NCBI RefSeq assembly: GCF_900104675.1
Contig: NZ_LT629945.1
Coordinates: forward strand, 1,850,756-1,914,755
Direction: 5' to 3'
DNA from: Angelakisella massiliensis
Lineage (GTDB): Bacteria; Bacillota; Clostridia; Oscillospirales; Ruminococcaceae
DNA length: 64,000 nucleotides
This document shows positions 53,765 to 62,900 of the stretch, piece after piece (the stretch's first letter is position 1; the number at the start of each line of letters is the position of its first letter). The translations under genes were made by a program, and so were the position numbers. The notes under the pieces were generated by a model. It had not been told where the DNA came from, searched no databases, and saw only the letters and a program-made list of their open reading frames with translations.

Positions 53765-56700
53765 ATGGATTTATTGAAACAATGCCAGCAATGGTTTGAA
53801 CAGGATGAAGCGCAGAAGGTAATCGACACCCTGGAAGCGATTCCTGCCGAGGAGCGCACCCCGGAACTGGACAGTGAATTGGCCAAGGCATATATTGCCG
53901 TTGCAGATATAGGAGAACGGGAGCCTTTTGAAAAGGCGCTGGAACTTCTGGCTACCCACGAGGAGTATTTTGCGGGCGATCACTGCTGGAATTATCGAAT
54001 CGCTTTGGCCTATTACTGTCTGGATGAGGAAGGCCCCGCCCTGCGTTACTTTGAAAAGGCACTGAAGGCCCGCCCCGGCGACAAAGATACCCAGGAGTAC
54101 ATAGACGATTGCCGCCGCCGTTTGTCCCTGCCTCGATTCCCCAAGAACTTTCGGGAGAGGACGGAGGAGGCCTGGGCAGCCTTTGCTCAGATCGAGGGGT
54201 CGCTGCGTCAGATCATGGATACTGACGAAACGCACCAGCGGGGCGAGGAACTGATTGAAAAATGTGGTAACGCACTCAAAACAGCCCTTCAGGATACTTC
54301 CTTTGAGCTGGGCACGGGTGGTGAAAAGTATGAACTGATCCTCAGTCCGGAGGGGCTTCGCTCCCGCCTGTTCCCTTTGGTGTACTTCCAGAAGCAGGCC
54401 CCAGAATCGATGCTGGAGCATTGGAATATCTGGGTAGGCCGCCAGCCCTGTGAGGGGTTCGAGCTGCGAGCTGGAGAGATTGAAGTTCGGGCCGAGGATG
54501 TGCAGATATGGGCAGAGGAAACAGAGGATCAGCGGGTAAACCTGGTTCTCTGTTGTGAAAAGCTGACGCCGATCTTGAAAGAGAACACAGATAAGGTCTG
54601 GTGGACCCTCTCTATGCTGGTGGATCAAACCATCGGAGAAGTTTCCTCTATCGTCTATATTGCTGGGTTTGATGTTTATGCCCAGCCGAAAGACGAACCG
54701 GCCAAGCCACTTTCCGAACTGCCGGAGCTGCTGCAAAGCATGGGGCTCTCCCTCTGGCGGGATGGCAGCGACTATCTGGAAAAGAGTTTCCTTGCCTATG
54801 AGCTGGAACCTGTGGAAGATCCGGAGGCTGACTGGCGGCTGGATGTCTATACCGGCACCTGCCGCCTGCCGGCGCTCATCAACGACTATCTGTCCGCCCG
54901 CAGCGACACGGTGGATGAGTACCACAAGGACGGCATCGCGGCGGGGTTCCTCTGCTATCCCCTGGAGAGCTTTACCGGCGAGGAACGGAGCAAAGCGATT
55001 CTGGACTTCCGGGATGACCTGCGGGATGCCATCCTGCGGGAGACGGGAGCACAAGCCGTGACCTTCCTAGGTGGAGCTACCGGGCTGTATTGCGGGTATC
55101 TGGATTTCCTTGCCTGGGACCTGCCCGCTGTGCTGACAGCGGCGCAGGCGTTCTTTGAAGAAAGCGGCCTGCCTTGGGCGCACTTCCACGCATTCCGGCG
55201 GGATGTGGGCGGCGTGCCGCTGCTGGATGAGGAGGAACCGGAGCCTGATATTCATGAGGACACTGGCTCTCTGCTCTCAGCGGAGGACATCGAAACGCTG
55301 GAATCCTTTGACGATGGGGTTTCCGGCTACTTCTGGAGAATGCTTCAATGGCTGGAGGATTTTATCAAAAGCGGCGTAGAAGAAGGAAGATTCACCGAAA
55401 TGCAGGCTCATCAGGATCTGCAGATCGCCCTCTGGTACGCCTTTGCCTGCCTGAATCTGGACGATTACATCCATTACTATCAGGCGGCAGAGTGGATGAA
55501 GGATTCCGAAAAGAGTGCCGCAGGCTGCGCTACCTGGTACTACCGCTATTCCCTGGCGCTGATGTACTGCGGCAGGCTGGAAGAAGCGCACAGCTATGCG
55601 GAAAAGGGCGCTCAGGAGGAGCCCGACTACCCCTGGATCTGGCTGCAGGTGGGCAAGCTGCGGGCGCACTTTGGCGACAAGGCAGGCGCGCTGGATGCCG
55701 TCAGGCAGGGGCTAAAACTGGAACCGGGGGATTATGAGTTCCTGACCCTGGAAAAAGAGATCAAAGCCGGAGCCACTCTGGAACAGATGGAGTACCATTG
55801 GATCAACCCCGATGCCGATCAACAGCTCCAGCAGGGGCAGGGCCAAGATGTGGATGATAAACAGCGGGCTCTGGCCTGCATTCGAGTAGATGAAGCGGGA
55901 CTTGCCGAATTTTATCAACTGTTCCACCCGGAGCGGTATGGCTATGAAAAAAATGCCCCCTGCTGTGAATTCCGATACCCGGTGAAGGAACATCTTGTGG
56001 AACTCTCGTTCCGTATGAACGAAGCCGGACTTTCCAAGATGGGAACAGACTGGCTGCGGCAGCTCAAGGAACGGCTGGACAGCGGGGAATGGCTGCTCTA
56101 CACCCCCGAAGGAGAACCAGAGGGCATTCTAGCAGGTGTGTTTGTGGACCAGACCCGCCATATTGGTCTTGTCTATCAGCAACCGGGAGACGATCGGTAC
56201 TTCCAGATCTTCCTCAATCCAGACGGCACAAAGGTGGATGCCATCTGGTCCTCGGCGGAAAACAGTGAACCGGAGGTTTATACAGAGGATGAGATGTCCG
56301 CAATCGAGCAGCACATCAAAAACACCTTTGGCGAGTTTGAGAATGTGTTCCATGAGCTGGTTTCCCCTGACATCCATGTGGACATCTGCGTTGTTCCTCC
56401 CTCTGAAGAGCGGGACTATTACACGTTGGTGACCATGGGTATGGGTGCTCACCGGATGAATGTGCCGGAGGAGCTGGCGGAATACAAGCTGGAGCGGGCG
56501 GAGCTGGCCATCGCCCTGCCGAAGGACTGGAAACTGGATGAGCAGTCCCTGAAGGATGAGCGGTGGTACTGGCCTATTGGCCTCTTGAAGGTGCTGGCCC
56601 GCCTGCCTATTTCCGGCGATACCTGGCTGGGTTTTGGTCACACGATGGACAAGCAGTCGCCCTTTGCGGAGAACACGACACTCTGCGGTGCCATTTTGAC

Positions 56701-58195
56701 TGGTCCCCAGGACGTGGAGGAAGACGGCGAGGTCTGCACTTTGCCCAGCGGTGAGGAGGTCAACTTCTATCAGGTGATTCCTCTCTATCGGAACGAGTTG
56801 AATTATAAACTGGAGCATGACGCGGACGCTCTGCTTGAAAAGATGGCAGGCATCAGTTTTGTGGTCAATCCCACCCGCCAGAATGCCATCACCAGAGGAA
56901 CGCTTGCAGAGGAGGAGTTCACCGGCGATATGGACGATGCCGCCTGGCACCTGGAATCCATTCAGGAAAAAGGCCTGCCGGTGGATGAGCTGAGTGCCTA
57001 CAACCACATGGCCATCTACCTGCGCTGGTGCATGGAGCACGACCTGATGAGCGCGGAATTCATGGAGCGGTACTGGGAGCAGGTGCAGCCGTTTATGGCG
57101 GATCTGAGCCGCGCCGATCTGCGTGGCTTTATTCGGGACCAGCTGAAAGGACAGCTCTTTGGGGCGCTGTTCAACAAGGAGGGCGCAGCCTTTGCCGGAT
57201 ACTACTATGGTGAGGCGGATAGTCCTTATTTCCCCAGCGATATTGACAACTATGCCTTGGAATATTTCGGTTCAGAGCAATATTATTCCGATAAGTTCCA
57301 GGATGAAGCCTACCTGTTTATTCCCTTTGACGAGAACTATTATCAGACTATGGCAAAAGTCATTGAAAAACGATTCGTCAACTGGCGGGGGCAGGATTTC
57401 GATGAGGCCACTCTGGAGCCTTCGGAGCTTGCGAAGGCCATGATGGAATATCTGAACTGTGAATGTACCTATTTCCCCGCGATGGCGGACGATGATCCCA
57501 TCATGTCGGCATATAACTATGCCAAACGGGAAGGTACCAAAGAGAGATTTGTGCCGGTGCTGATAAAAGCGGATGACGATACCCTGTGGGAGTGCCTGAT
57601 TATGAATTCCGACCCGGACAGCGATGGCGAGGACGATTACGCCTTTGATCCGGACAAGGTAGCGGAATACCGCAAAAAGATGCTTGCCGCTCCTATCAAG
57701 GACGGAAAAACAGTTCTGGAGGAACTGATCAGGCAGCGCAAAGAAGAAGCCGAGGATGACGATATGGACTGGGATGAGGAGATCCTGGGCGAGATGGTGG
57801 GCGGATACGAGAACCGCCGTTTTGCAAGCTACTGGAATTCCGACAGCAAGATGACCTATCCTCTCATCCTGGCCAAAATCCCGGTGAAGAATCCCTGGGA
57901 AATTTTTGCCTGGCTGCCCTTTGGAGGCTGGAATGAATGTCCTGACACGCAGTCGCTAATGGCAGTGGCGAAATACTGGGCCCAGCAGCATGGGGCGGTG
58001 CCCGCTGCCATGACACATGATGAGTTAGAGTTCCTGCTCCCGGCCCCTGTTTCCGAGAAAGAGGCCATAGATATGGCGGTGGAGCAGTACGGCTTCTGCC
58101 CCGATGTGATTGACCAGGGGCCGGAGGACGCCACTGTGGGCGCTCTGGCAGATGTGCTGCGGCAGTCCACCGTTTGGTACTTCTGGTGGGATTGA
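53765..58195 (+). CDS. 1476-residue TPR / SUFU / DUF4253 fusion protein
   Basis: Start at ATG 53765 behind AAAGGAGA. N-terminal TPR-like helices (about 5-125); a beta-rich domain (about 140-430); a second TPR stretch (about 555-668); a domain near 700-850; a SUFU domain near 855-1035, recognised by HVDICVVPP, LVTMGMGAHRMNVPEE and RAELAIALPKDW; an unassigned domain near 1115-1210 (DIDNYALEYFGSEQYYSD); and a C-terminal DUF4253 near 1365-1476 (NPWEIFAWLPFGGWNECPD, HDELEFLLP, EQYGFCPDVIDQGPEDATVG, WYFWWD). SUFU domains are established immunity modules of polymorphic toxin systems; DUF4253 function is unknown. The whole suggests a cytoplasmic multi-immunity protein, last gene of the cluster. Confidence 0.85.
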   Translation: MDLLKQCQQWFEQDEAQKVIDTLEAIPAEERTPELDSELAKAYIAVADIGEREPFEKALELLATHEEYFAGDHCWNYRIALAYYCLDEEGPALRYFEKALKARPGDKDTQEYIDDCRRRLSLPRFPKNFRERTEEAWAAFAQIEGSLRQIMDTDETHQRGEELIEKCGNALKTALQDTSFELGTGGEKYELILSPEGLRSRLFPLVYFQKQAPESMLEHWNIWVGRQPCEGFELRAGEIEVRAEDVQIWAEETEDQRVNLVLCCEKLTPILKENTDKVWWTLSMLVDQTIGEVSSIVYIAGFDVYAQPKDEPAKPLSELPELLQSMGLSLWRDGSDYLEKSFLAYELEPVEDPEADWRLDVYTGTCRLPALINDYLSARSDTVDEYHKDGIAAGFLCYPLESFTGEERSKAILDFRDDLRDAILRETGAQAVTFLGGATGLYCGYLDFLAWDLPAVLTAAQAFFEESGLPWAHFHAFRRDVGGVPLLDEEEPEPDIHEDTGSLLSAEDIETLESFDDGVSGYFWRMLQWLEDFIKSGVEEGRFTEMQAHQDLQIALWYAFACLNLDDYIHYYQAAEWMKDSEKSAAGCATWYYRYSLALMYCGRLEEAHSYAEKGAQEEPDYPWIWLQVGKLRAHFGDKAGALDAVRQGLKLEPGDYEFLTLEKEIKAGATLEQMEYHWINPDADQQLQQGQGQDVDDKQRALACIRVDEAGLAEFYQLFHPERYGYEKNAPCCEFRYPVKEHLVELSFRMNEAGLSKMGTDWLRQLKERLDSGEWLLYTPEGEPEGILAGVFVDQTRHIGLVYQQPGDDRYFQIFLNPDGTKVDAIWSSAENSEPEVYTEDEMSAIEQHIKNTFGEFENVFHELVSPDIHVDICVVPPSEERDYYTLVTMGMGAHRMNVPEELAEYKLERAELAIALPKDWKLDEQSLKDERWYWPIGLLKVLARLPISGDTWLGFGHTMDKQSPFAENTTLCGAILTGPQDVEEDGEVCTLPSGEEVNFYQVIPLYRNELNYKLEHDADALLEKMAGISFVVNPTRQNAITRGTLAEEEFTGDMDDAAWHLESIQEKGLPVDELSAYNHMAIYLRWCMEHDLMSAEFMERYWEQVQPFMADLSRADLRGFIRDQLKGQLFGALFNKEGAAFAGYYYGEADSPYFPSDIDNYALEYFGSEQYYSDKFQDEAYLFIPFDENYYQTMAKVIEKRFVNWRGQDFDEATLEPSELAKAMMEYLNCECTYFPAMADDDPIMSAYNYAKREGTKERFVPVLIKADDDTLWECLIMNSDPDSDGEDDYAFDPDKVAEYRKKMLAAPIKDGKTVLEELIRQRKEEAEDDDMDWDEEILGEMVGGYENRRFASYWNSDSKMTYPLILAKIPVKNPWEIFAWLPFGGWNECPDTQSLMAVAKYWAQQHGAVPAAMTHDELEFLLPAPVSEKEAIDMAVEQYGFCPDVIDQGPEDATVGALADVLRQSTVWYFWWD

Positions 58196-59077
58196 CAGCT
58201 TTACCACAAACTACTACCAAGAGGAGGGATCAGTAAAAGCTGATCCCTCTTCCTTTTGGAGCTAAATCTTTTGAGAATATCTTGGCCTTTTTGATAATTC
58301 CAAAATCTCCATGCTGCCATACGGACCAAAATGATTGTTTTTCGTATGGTTGGCCTATTGGACATATATGTCAAACGGAATTGCACACACGCATAGAGTA
58401 AGGTGTTGTTGTTGTGTTGGTCAGGGCATGCATGTCTTTTTCCTTTGCAGTCAGAGAGGAGAAATACCCTCTATGACCGGCTGTGTGGGCTTGTGTGAGG
58501 CTTTCGCCGCCGGAGTAAGGAAACAACCCCCTGCTCCCATACCAGCCCCTGTTTGGCCGTTTTTGAAGGGCGTTTGAGAAGGTAGGATTTTTTCAGGTCA
58601 GTGTGGGTCATCCAGGCAAGCAAGACTAAAATCCCATACACAAATTCGCTGTATTTGATGAGTTCCACAGCCCATCCCAAAGAGTGGCTTTCCCCAGAAA
58701 ATGGTGGGTGACATATGGGGTCGAAAATGAAGCAGGATAAAGCGGTGACATCACCGCAGCCCACACCGGCCCGCAACGCGGACCGGAAATGGCGGTTTGA
58801 TGCGGTTTTTGAGACCTAAACTTTGGAAAATGGCGGGGGTCAGATATGGCATCATGGAGTCCATGCGGACATCAGATCTGACATCACAGTCAGCAGTAAT
58901 GCCGGTTTGAAGCCACTTTTGCGGGGGTCAAGAGTGGCGTCCACAGGTGTTTTGCCGATTTCGGGTAGGTTTCGAAGATGGATACACAAATGATAACAAT
59001 CTGATAACTCTTCCCCTGTGGTCTGGATATTCAGCGGGAGTGCTGGTATGTTGTGTGGTTGACAGGAGGTGACAATC
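58196..59077. other. 882-base intergenic region with terminator and repeated GGGGGTCA motifs
   Basis: After the terminator there is no gene. GGCGGGGGTCAGATATGG and TGCGGGGGTCAAGAGTGG (58832 and 58919 areas) are related, TCAGATCTGA near 58873 is palindromic and flanked by two GACATC, and GTGGGTCA/GTGGGTGAC occur near 58603 and 58704. They may be integrase or excisionase binding sites; unproven. Confidence 0.35.
58221..58256 (+). terminator. Terminator of the DUF cluster
   Basis: GAGGAGGGATCAG (58221-58233) pairs with CTGATCCCTCTTC (58240-58252), one wobble, followed by CTTTT. Confidence 0.8.
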
Positions 59078-59383
59078 ATGCACGACTATATGCAGGCACT
59101 GAAGCAGAGATTTTTCCGGGTACCCCGATGCGAGGATCTCCGTGGGACAGTAGAGGATACCTGTGGAGAGTTTCTCAAAAGAATGAGCGATGAGGACAAA
59201 CACAAACTTCTCCTGATAGTAGATTCCATGGATGCCATCCGGGACGAAGTTTCTCTGGCAAGTTTTATAGCAGGTTTCAAGTTAGCCTGGGGAATCAGCC
59301 GGGAGTTAGAAGCAGACGGCCTCTACTCCTACGATGAAGAAGAGATGACACAGCCCTGGCGGAGATCTCAGGAGGAAAACTAA
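59078..59383 (+). CDS. DUF6809-type small protein
   Basis: 101 residues from ATG 59078 behind ACAGGAGGTGAC. The opening MHDYMQALKQRFFR and the end IAGFKLAWGISRELEADGLYS match what I know as DUF6809, a small helical family frequent in clostridial genomes next to phage-like or integrative genes. Function unknown. It lies 47 bases before the integrase, probably in the same transcript. Confidence 0.82.
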   Translation: MHDYMQALKQRFFRVPRCEDLRGTVEDTCGEFLKRMSDEDKHKLLLIVDSMDAIRDEVSLASFIAGFKLAWGISRELEADGLYSYDEEEMTQPWRRSQEEN

Positions 59384-59430
59384 GCCCTTCAAAACCTGCG
59401 CCGCATAAACAAAGAAAGGAGGAAACAAAG

Positions 59431-60582
59431 ATGGCAAAGAAGCGAGCCAACGGAGAAGGCAGTATCCGCAAGCGTTCAGACGGTCGCTGGGAAGGCCGGT
59501 ACACAGCCGGTTACGATTCGGAGACCGGAAAGCGGATCACTAAAAATGTATTGGGCAAGACCCAGGCAGAGGTGAAGGAGAAGCTGGCCAAGGCCATTGA
59601 GGAGAGCAAGAAACTGGACGTTGTCCGGTCAGACGAATATACGGTGGCGGAATGGCTGCGGCTGTGGTATGAACTTTATGCCAAGCCCAATATCCGACCC
59701 ACAACCGCAGACAGTTATCACCGCGGTATTGAATCACATGTCATTCCTCGGATCGGAGAAATTAAGCTGAAGAAGCTCACCAGCCGGGATATCCAAAAGA
59801 TGTATAGAGATCTTCAGGAGAATGGGCGTCTGCGCAAATCCAAGAAGCAGCAAAATGGGCTCAGTAATGCCACGGTTCGGGGCATCCATATGATGCTGCA
59901 CAATGCCCTGGACCGGGCGGTTAAGGAACGGCTGATCCTGCGCAACCCCACCGAGGACTGCATCATTCCCAAGATCCAGAAGCAGGAGATGAAGATCCTC
60001 CATCCCGAGGATATGAAAGCCTATCTGGAGGCAGCAGACAAAAGAGGAGTCCTGGCCATGTTCTATCTGGAACTGGTGACGGGGATCCGTAAGGGAGAAC
60101 TGACAGCCCTGCTCTGGTCCGATCTGGACGAGGAACGGCGCACCATCTCGGTGAGTAAGCAGGCGGTGGGAGACAGGCATCGGAATGTCGCCATCAGCCG
60201 ACCCAAGACGGAGAACTCGGTGCGGAAGATTTCGATCCCTGAGTCAGCAGTGGAACTGCTTCGGCAGGAGCATGAAAAGCACCCGGACAATCCTTGGATG
60301 TTCCCTTCACCCAAGACGGGAGAGATGTACCATCCGGACTCCATTGCCAAACTCCATGAGAAGATCCTGAAGGACACAGGGCTGGAACACATCCGGTTCC
60401 ACGATCTCCGGCACACCTTCGCTACCATGGCGCTGCAGAATGGTGTGGATGTGAAAACAGTCTCCTCGATGCTGGGGCACTACGACGCAGGGTTCACCCT
60501 TCGTACCTACACCCACGCCACCCGGCAGATGCAGGAGCAGGCGGCGGAGAAGATGGGGAACTTCATGGAACGAGTGATGTAA
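59431..60582 (+). CDS. int: Tyrosine-type site-specific integrase
   Basis: 383 residues, AAAGGAGG 8 bases upstream. An AP2-like arm-binding N-terminus (GEGSIRKRSDGRWEGRYTAG), a SAM-like core-binding domain (about 75-170) and the catalytic domain with R220, H324-x2-R327, H350 and nucleophile Y360 are all present, so it appears intact. Such integrases move ICEs and prophages, usually into tRNA genes. A 45-base 3' fragment of a tRNA-Thr gene at the right end of the window may be its (or a sister element's) attachment site. No relaxase, excisionase or phage structural gene is seen. Confidence 0.93.
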   Translation: MAKKRANGEGSIRKRSDGRWEGRYTAGYDSETGKRITKNVLGKTQAEVKEKLAKAIEESKKLDVVRSDEYTVAEWLRLWYELYAKPNIRPTTADSYHRGIESHVIPRIGEIKLKKLTSRDIQKMYRDLQENGRLRKSKKQQNGLSNATVRGIHMMLHNALDRAVKERLILRNPTEDCIIPKIQKQEMKILHPEDMKAYLEAADKRGVLAMFYLELVTGIRKGELTALLWSDLDEERRTISVSKQAVGDRHRNVAISRPKTENSVRKISIPESAVELLRQEHEKHPDNPWMFPSPKTGEMYHPDSIAKLHEKILKDTGLEHIRFHDLRHTFATMALQNGVDVKTVSSMLGHYDAGFTLRTYTHATRQMQEQAAEKMGNFMERVM

Positions 60583-60608
60583 AATCCGAAAAGAATAGCC
60601 GTGAAAAT

Positions 60609-60640
60609 CCCCGGAGAGCATTTTCTCCGGGGGTTTTTTC
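60609..60640 (+). terminator. Terminator after the integrase
   Basis: CCCCGGAGA (60609-60617) pairs with TCTCCGGGG (60624-60632), followed by GTTTTTT. Confidence 0.85.
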
Positions 60641-60692
60641 TAAAGGATAGTTGAAATTGATGTTTATGATTTTATGATCAGCGCTTTTTCTC

Positions 60693-62561
60693 TCATAGTA
60701 CGGGGCCAAGTGTCTGAGGAGTGAGGTCAGCTGACTGCTGCATTTCAAAGTCCGGAAGTTCTTTCAGGTAGGACTCCACATTACGATACTGCACTCCGTT
60801 TTCCATCTGAATATCTTCACCACGATAAAGGACATATCGTCCTCGGATTGTGCCAAACCGCTTTTCTGTTCTTCGGCATTTGTCCTCATCCATGAGATGC
60901 CGGTACTGGAGAGGAACCTGTGTGCTGCTGTGTTTGATCTCAAAAATATCACAACAGTTTTCTTTCTGGTCATAGATGACCATATCAAACTCACCGACCT
61001 CAAACTGCAGTTTGAAAATACGATGATCTCTGTCAGCTGCCTTCATGGTTTCCAGAAGCACAATATCTTCCATCATGCGGCCGCGGACTTCTTCAAGAAT
61101 ACGATCTGAAACCCGTGTTTTTTCATATTCACTGAGTTCCGAGAACTGTGGATCTTTCAGCAGCACATGTACAAGGGCTTGTGCCTGACAGTATCGCATC
61201 CCAGGCTGCGTGAAGAGGATGTGTTCCAGTGGTTTTGTTTCAGGCTCAGTGGTTTCAATGGGACAGTCTACGATCAGCTCCAATGCGGAAAGATACTGTT
61301 TGATTTCTGCAATGTGAGCGGGTGTGATACCAATGGACTGCTCTTCTTTGTTGCGGATATCCAGCAGCTCCATCAAGCGCCGCGTGACCGCTTCGGTATC
61401 GACGCGATCCAGCACATCTATGCGCTTTTCCGGGTCTCGCTCTTTCCGAAGATTCGCGGCAGTGAGCCGCAGATCATGGGAGCGAAAATCATCTGTGAGA
61501 ACTGAGATCAGAAACCGATGGTTCATGTCTTCAATGATCCGATTGATGGCGCTGGTCAGTTCTCCGGCTTCATACAGAGAATACAGGTGCCGGAAGTGTC
61601 CGCCTGCTTCATAGCAGGCAAGGGAATGCTGAATGTTGCGGCAGATCGCTGTGTCGATGTATCTTCGGGTGGACTCATCATCCCGGAAGGACGCATCCTG
61701 TGCATTCACATCCTCATCATCGAAGTCCAGTTCACCTGCACGCAGCGTACCGCCGTAGCGGATATACTCATCAATGCTGTCAATTCCAAGCAGGCGGCTG
61801 TACTCCCGGTATGGGATAAAGGTTGTGTGGATAGGTTTTGCCCGATCATACAGTTCCTGGTCCATTGCCAGCCAGAATCCCAGAGAATCGGTTCCTGACA
61901 GGACAATCTTCATTCCCATGGCGGCAAATACATCGGAAAAGAGTGCAGCTGAGTCGATAAAATCCTCCATCAGAGTGACCTCATCTATAAACACATACCG
62001 GAATCCAGCATCGAACAGTTTCTTGAGATCCCGGTTCATCATTGCCATGTTGTCGTTCCTTCGGGCTTTGATGTAGGCGGTACGGCTCAGATTCTCTTTT
62101 GTCATTCTGCCAATGGCCTGGCGGAGCATGGTTGTCTTTCCGGTTCGCCGCAGACCAAAGACCAGGCAGACACGGTCATACTCCTTTCCGTAGAGATATC
62201 CTTCCAGTTGGTCAAAGCAGTCACGGAGTTCCCAGTTTTTCACCCCTTGAGACATGGCCTCCAAACCCTTGCCGATGATCACGCTGGTTTCAAAATCCAG
62301 CTTGGGCTGACGCACTTTTGGCATTCCGGACCGTAACTCCTTCAGCTGCGCCTGCAGGGATTTGCGCTGTTCGATCTGCTCCCGCAGTGGTTCCATTTCT
62401 CCGTCCCGGAGATACTGGCTACGCTTTTTCCCGCCCTCCGTCCACTGGTGATAATATTGAATCTTGCCATTGATTGTCTTCTTTGAGATATACCCAACTG
62501 GCAATTCCGCAATCTTTTTCTCCAGTTCCTGAATCATTTTCTGTCTTTGTAGCTCGTCCAT
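60693..62561 (-). CDS. AAA ATPase with C-terminal PD-(D/E)XK-like domain
   Basis: 622 residues. Residues about 20-75 carry a short GYISKKTINGKIQYYHQW module and a coiled coil. The ATPase domain has Walker A GLRRTGKTT (136-144) and Walker B YVFIDEVTL (D193/E194), as in AAA_14-type proteins. The C-terminal part contains GEFDMVIYD and DIFEIKHSS, matching the Asp and Glu-x-Lys of a PD-(D/E)XK nuclease fold (DUF4143-like). Proteins of this type are common in Firmicutes and archaea, with proposed roles in mobile-element maintenance or defence, none proven. It is convergent with the integrase. An IS110 remnant sits directly upstream and may have separated it from its promoter. Confidence 0.82.
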   Translation of the reverse strand: MDELQRQKMIQELEKKIAELPVGYISKKTINGKIQYYHQWTEGGKKRSQYLRDGEMEPLREQIEQRKSLQAQLKELRSGMPKVRQPKLDFETSVIIGKGLEAMSQGVKNWELRDCFDQLEGYLYGKEYDRVCLVFGLRRTGKTTMLRQAIGRMTKENLSRTAYIKARRNDNMAMMNRDLKKLFDAGFRYVFIDEVTLMEDFIDSAALFSDVFAAMGMKIVLSGTDSLGFWLAMDQELYDRAKPIHTTFIPYREYSRLLGIDSIDEYIRYGGTLRAGELDFDDEDVNAQDASFRDDESTRRYIDTAICRNIQHSLACYEAGGHFRHLYSLYEAGELTSAINRIIEDMNHRFLISVLTDDFRSHDLRLTAANLRKERDPEKRIDVLDRVDTEAVTRRLMELLDIRNKEEQSIGITPAHIAEIKQYLSALELIVDCPIETTEPETKPLEHILFTQPGMRYCQAQALVHVLLKDPQFSELSEYEKTRVSDRILEEVRGRMMEDIVLLETMKAADRDHRIFKLQFEVGEFDMVIYDQKENCCDIFEIKHSSTQVPLQYRHLMDEDKCRRTEKRFGTIRGRYVLYRGEDIQMENGVQYRNVESYLKELPDFEMQQSADLTPQTLGPVL

Positions 62562-62900
62562 ACCGCACCTCCTCGTATAATAAGTTTGAAAGTTAATAAT
62601 TCAGATATCAGCAGGCTTAGAGATGCCCGTGATACAATAGCTGTAGGACAGCAGGGTCAAGTTCTCTACCTCCTGGTTGAGCCGTAGGGCTGCTTCAAAA
62701 TAAGTCAGTTTCCCTGAGCCGGAAGTTAGCTGCAAACTCATTGGCTGTTTGCCAGAGTGTGGGTCGCCCTTTCAGCAGTGAGGGATATCGCATTGGTCTG
62801 CTCTGGAATGATTCTGATACGCGAGGTTGCGGATGCTCCGGTTATCATGGGTATCTCCAAGCCTGCTGGCCTGAAATCTCCATGCGGGGAGGTGAAAATC
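62562..62900 (+). ncRNA. Candidate bridge-RNA region of the IS110 remnant
   Basis: 339 bases without a gene upstream of the IS110 transposase. IS110-group elements encode a structured bridge RNA in this position. Visible structure: AGCAGGGTCAA (about 62650-62660) pairs with TTGAGCC and CTGCT (about 62677-62693) around a 16-base loop; GCAAAC (62732-62737) pairs with GTTTGC (62747-62752) around a 9-base loop; CAGAG (62753-) pairs with CTCTG (about 62802). The exact RNA ends are not determinable. Confidence 0.45.

Noticed and set aside
45401-59417. 15-base exact repeat GCATAAACAAAGAAA at 45401-45415 and 59403-59417 as island ends
   Set aside because: About two 15-base matches are expected by chance in 64 kb, more in A-rich DNA; the 59403 copy is simply the leader of the integrase gene.
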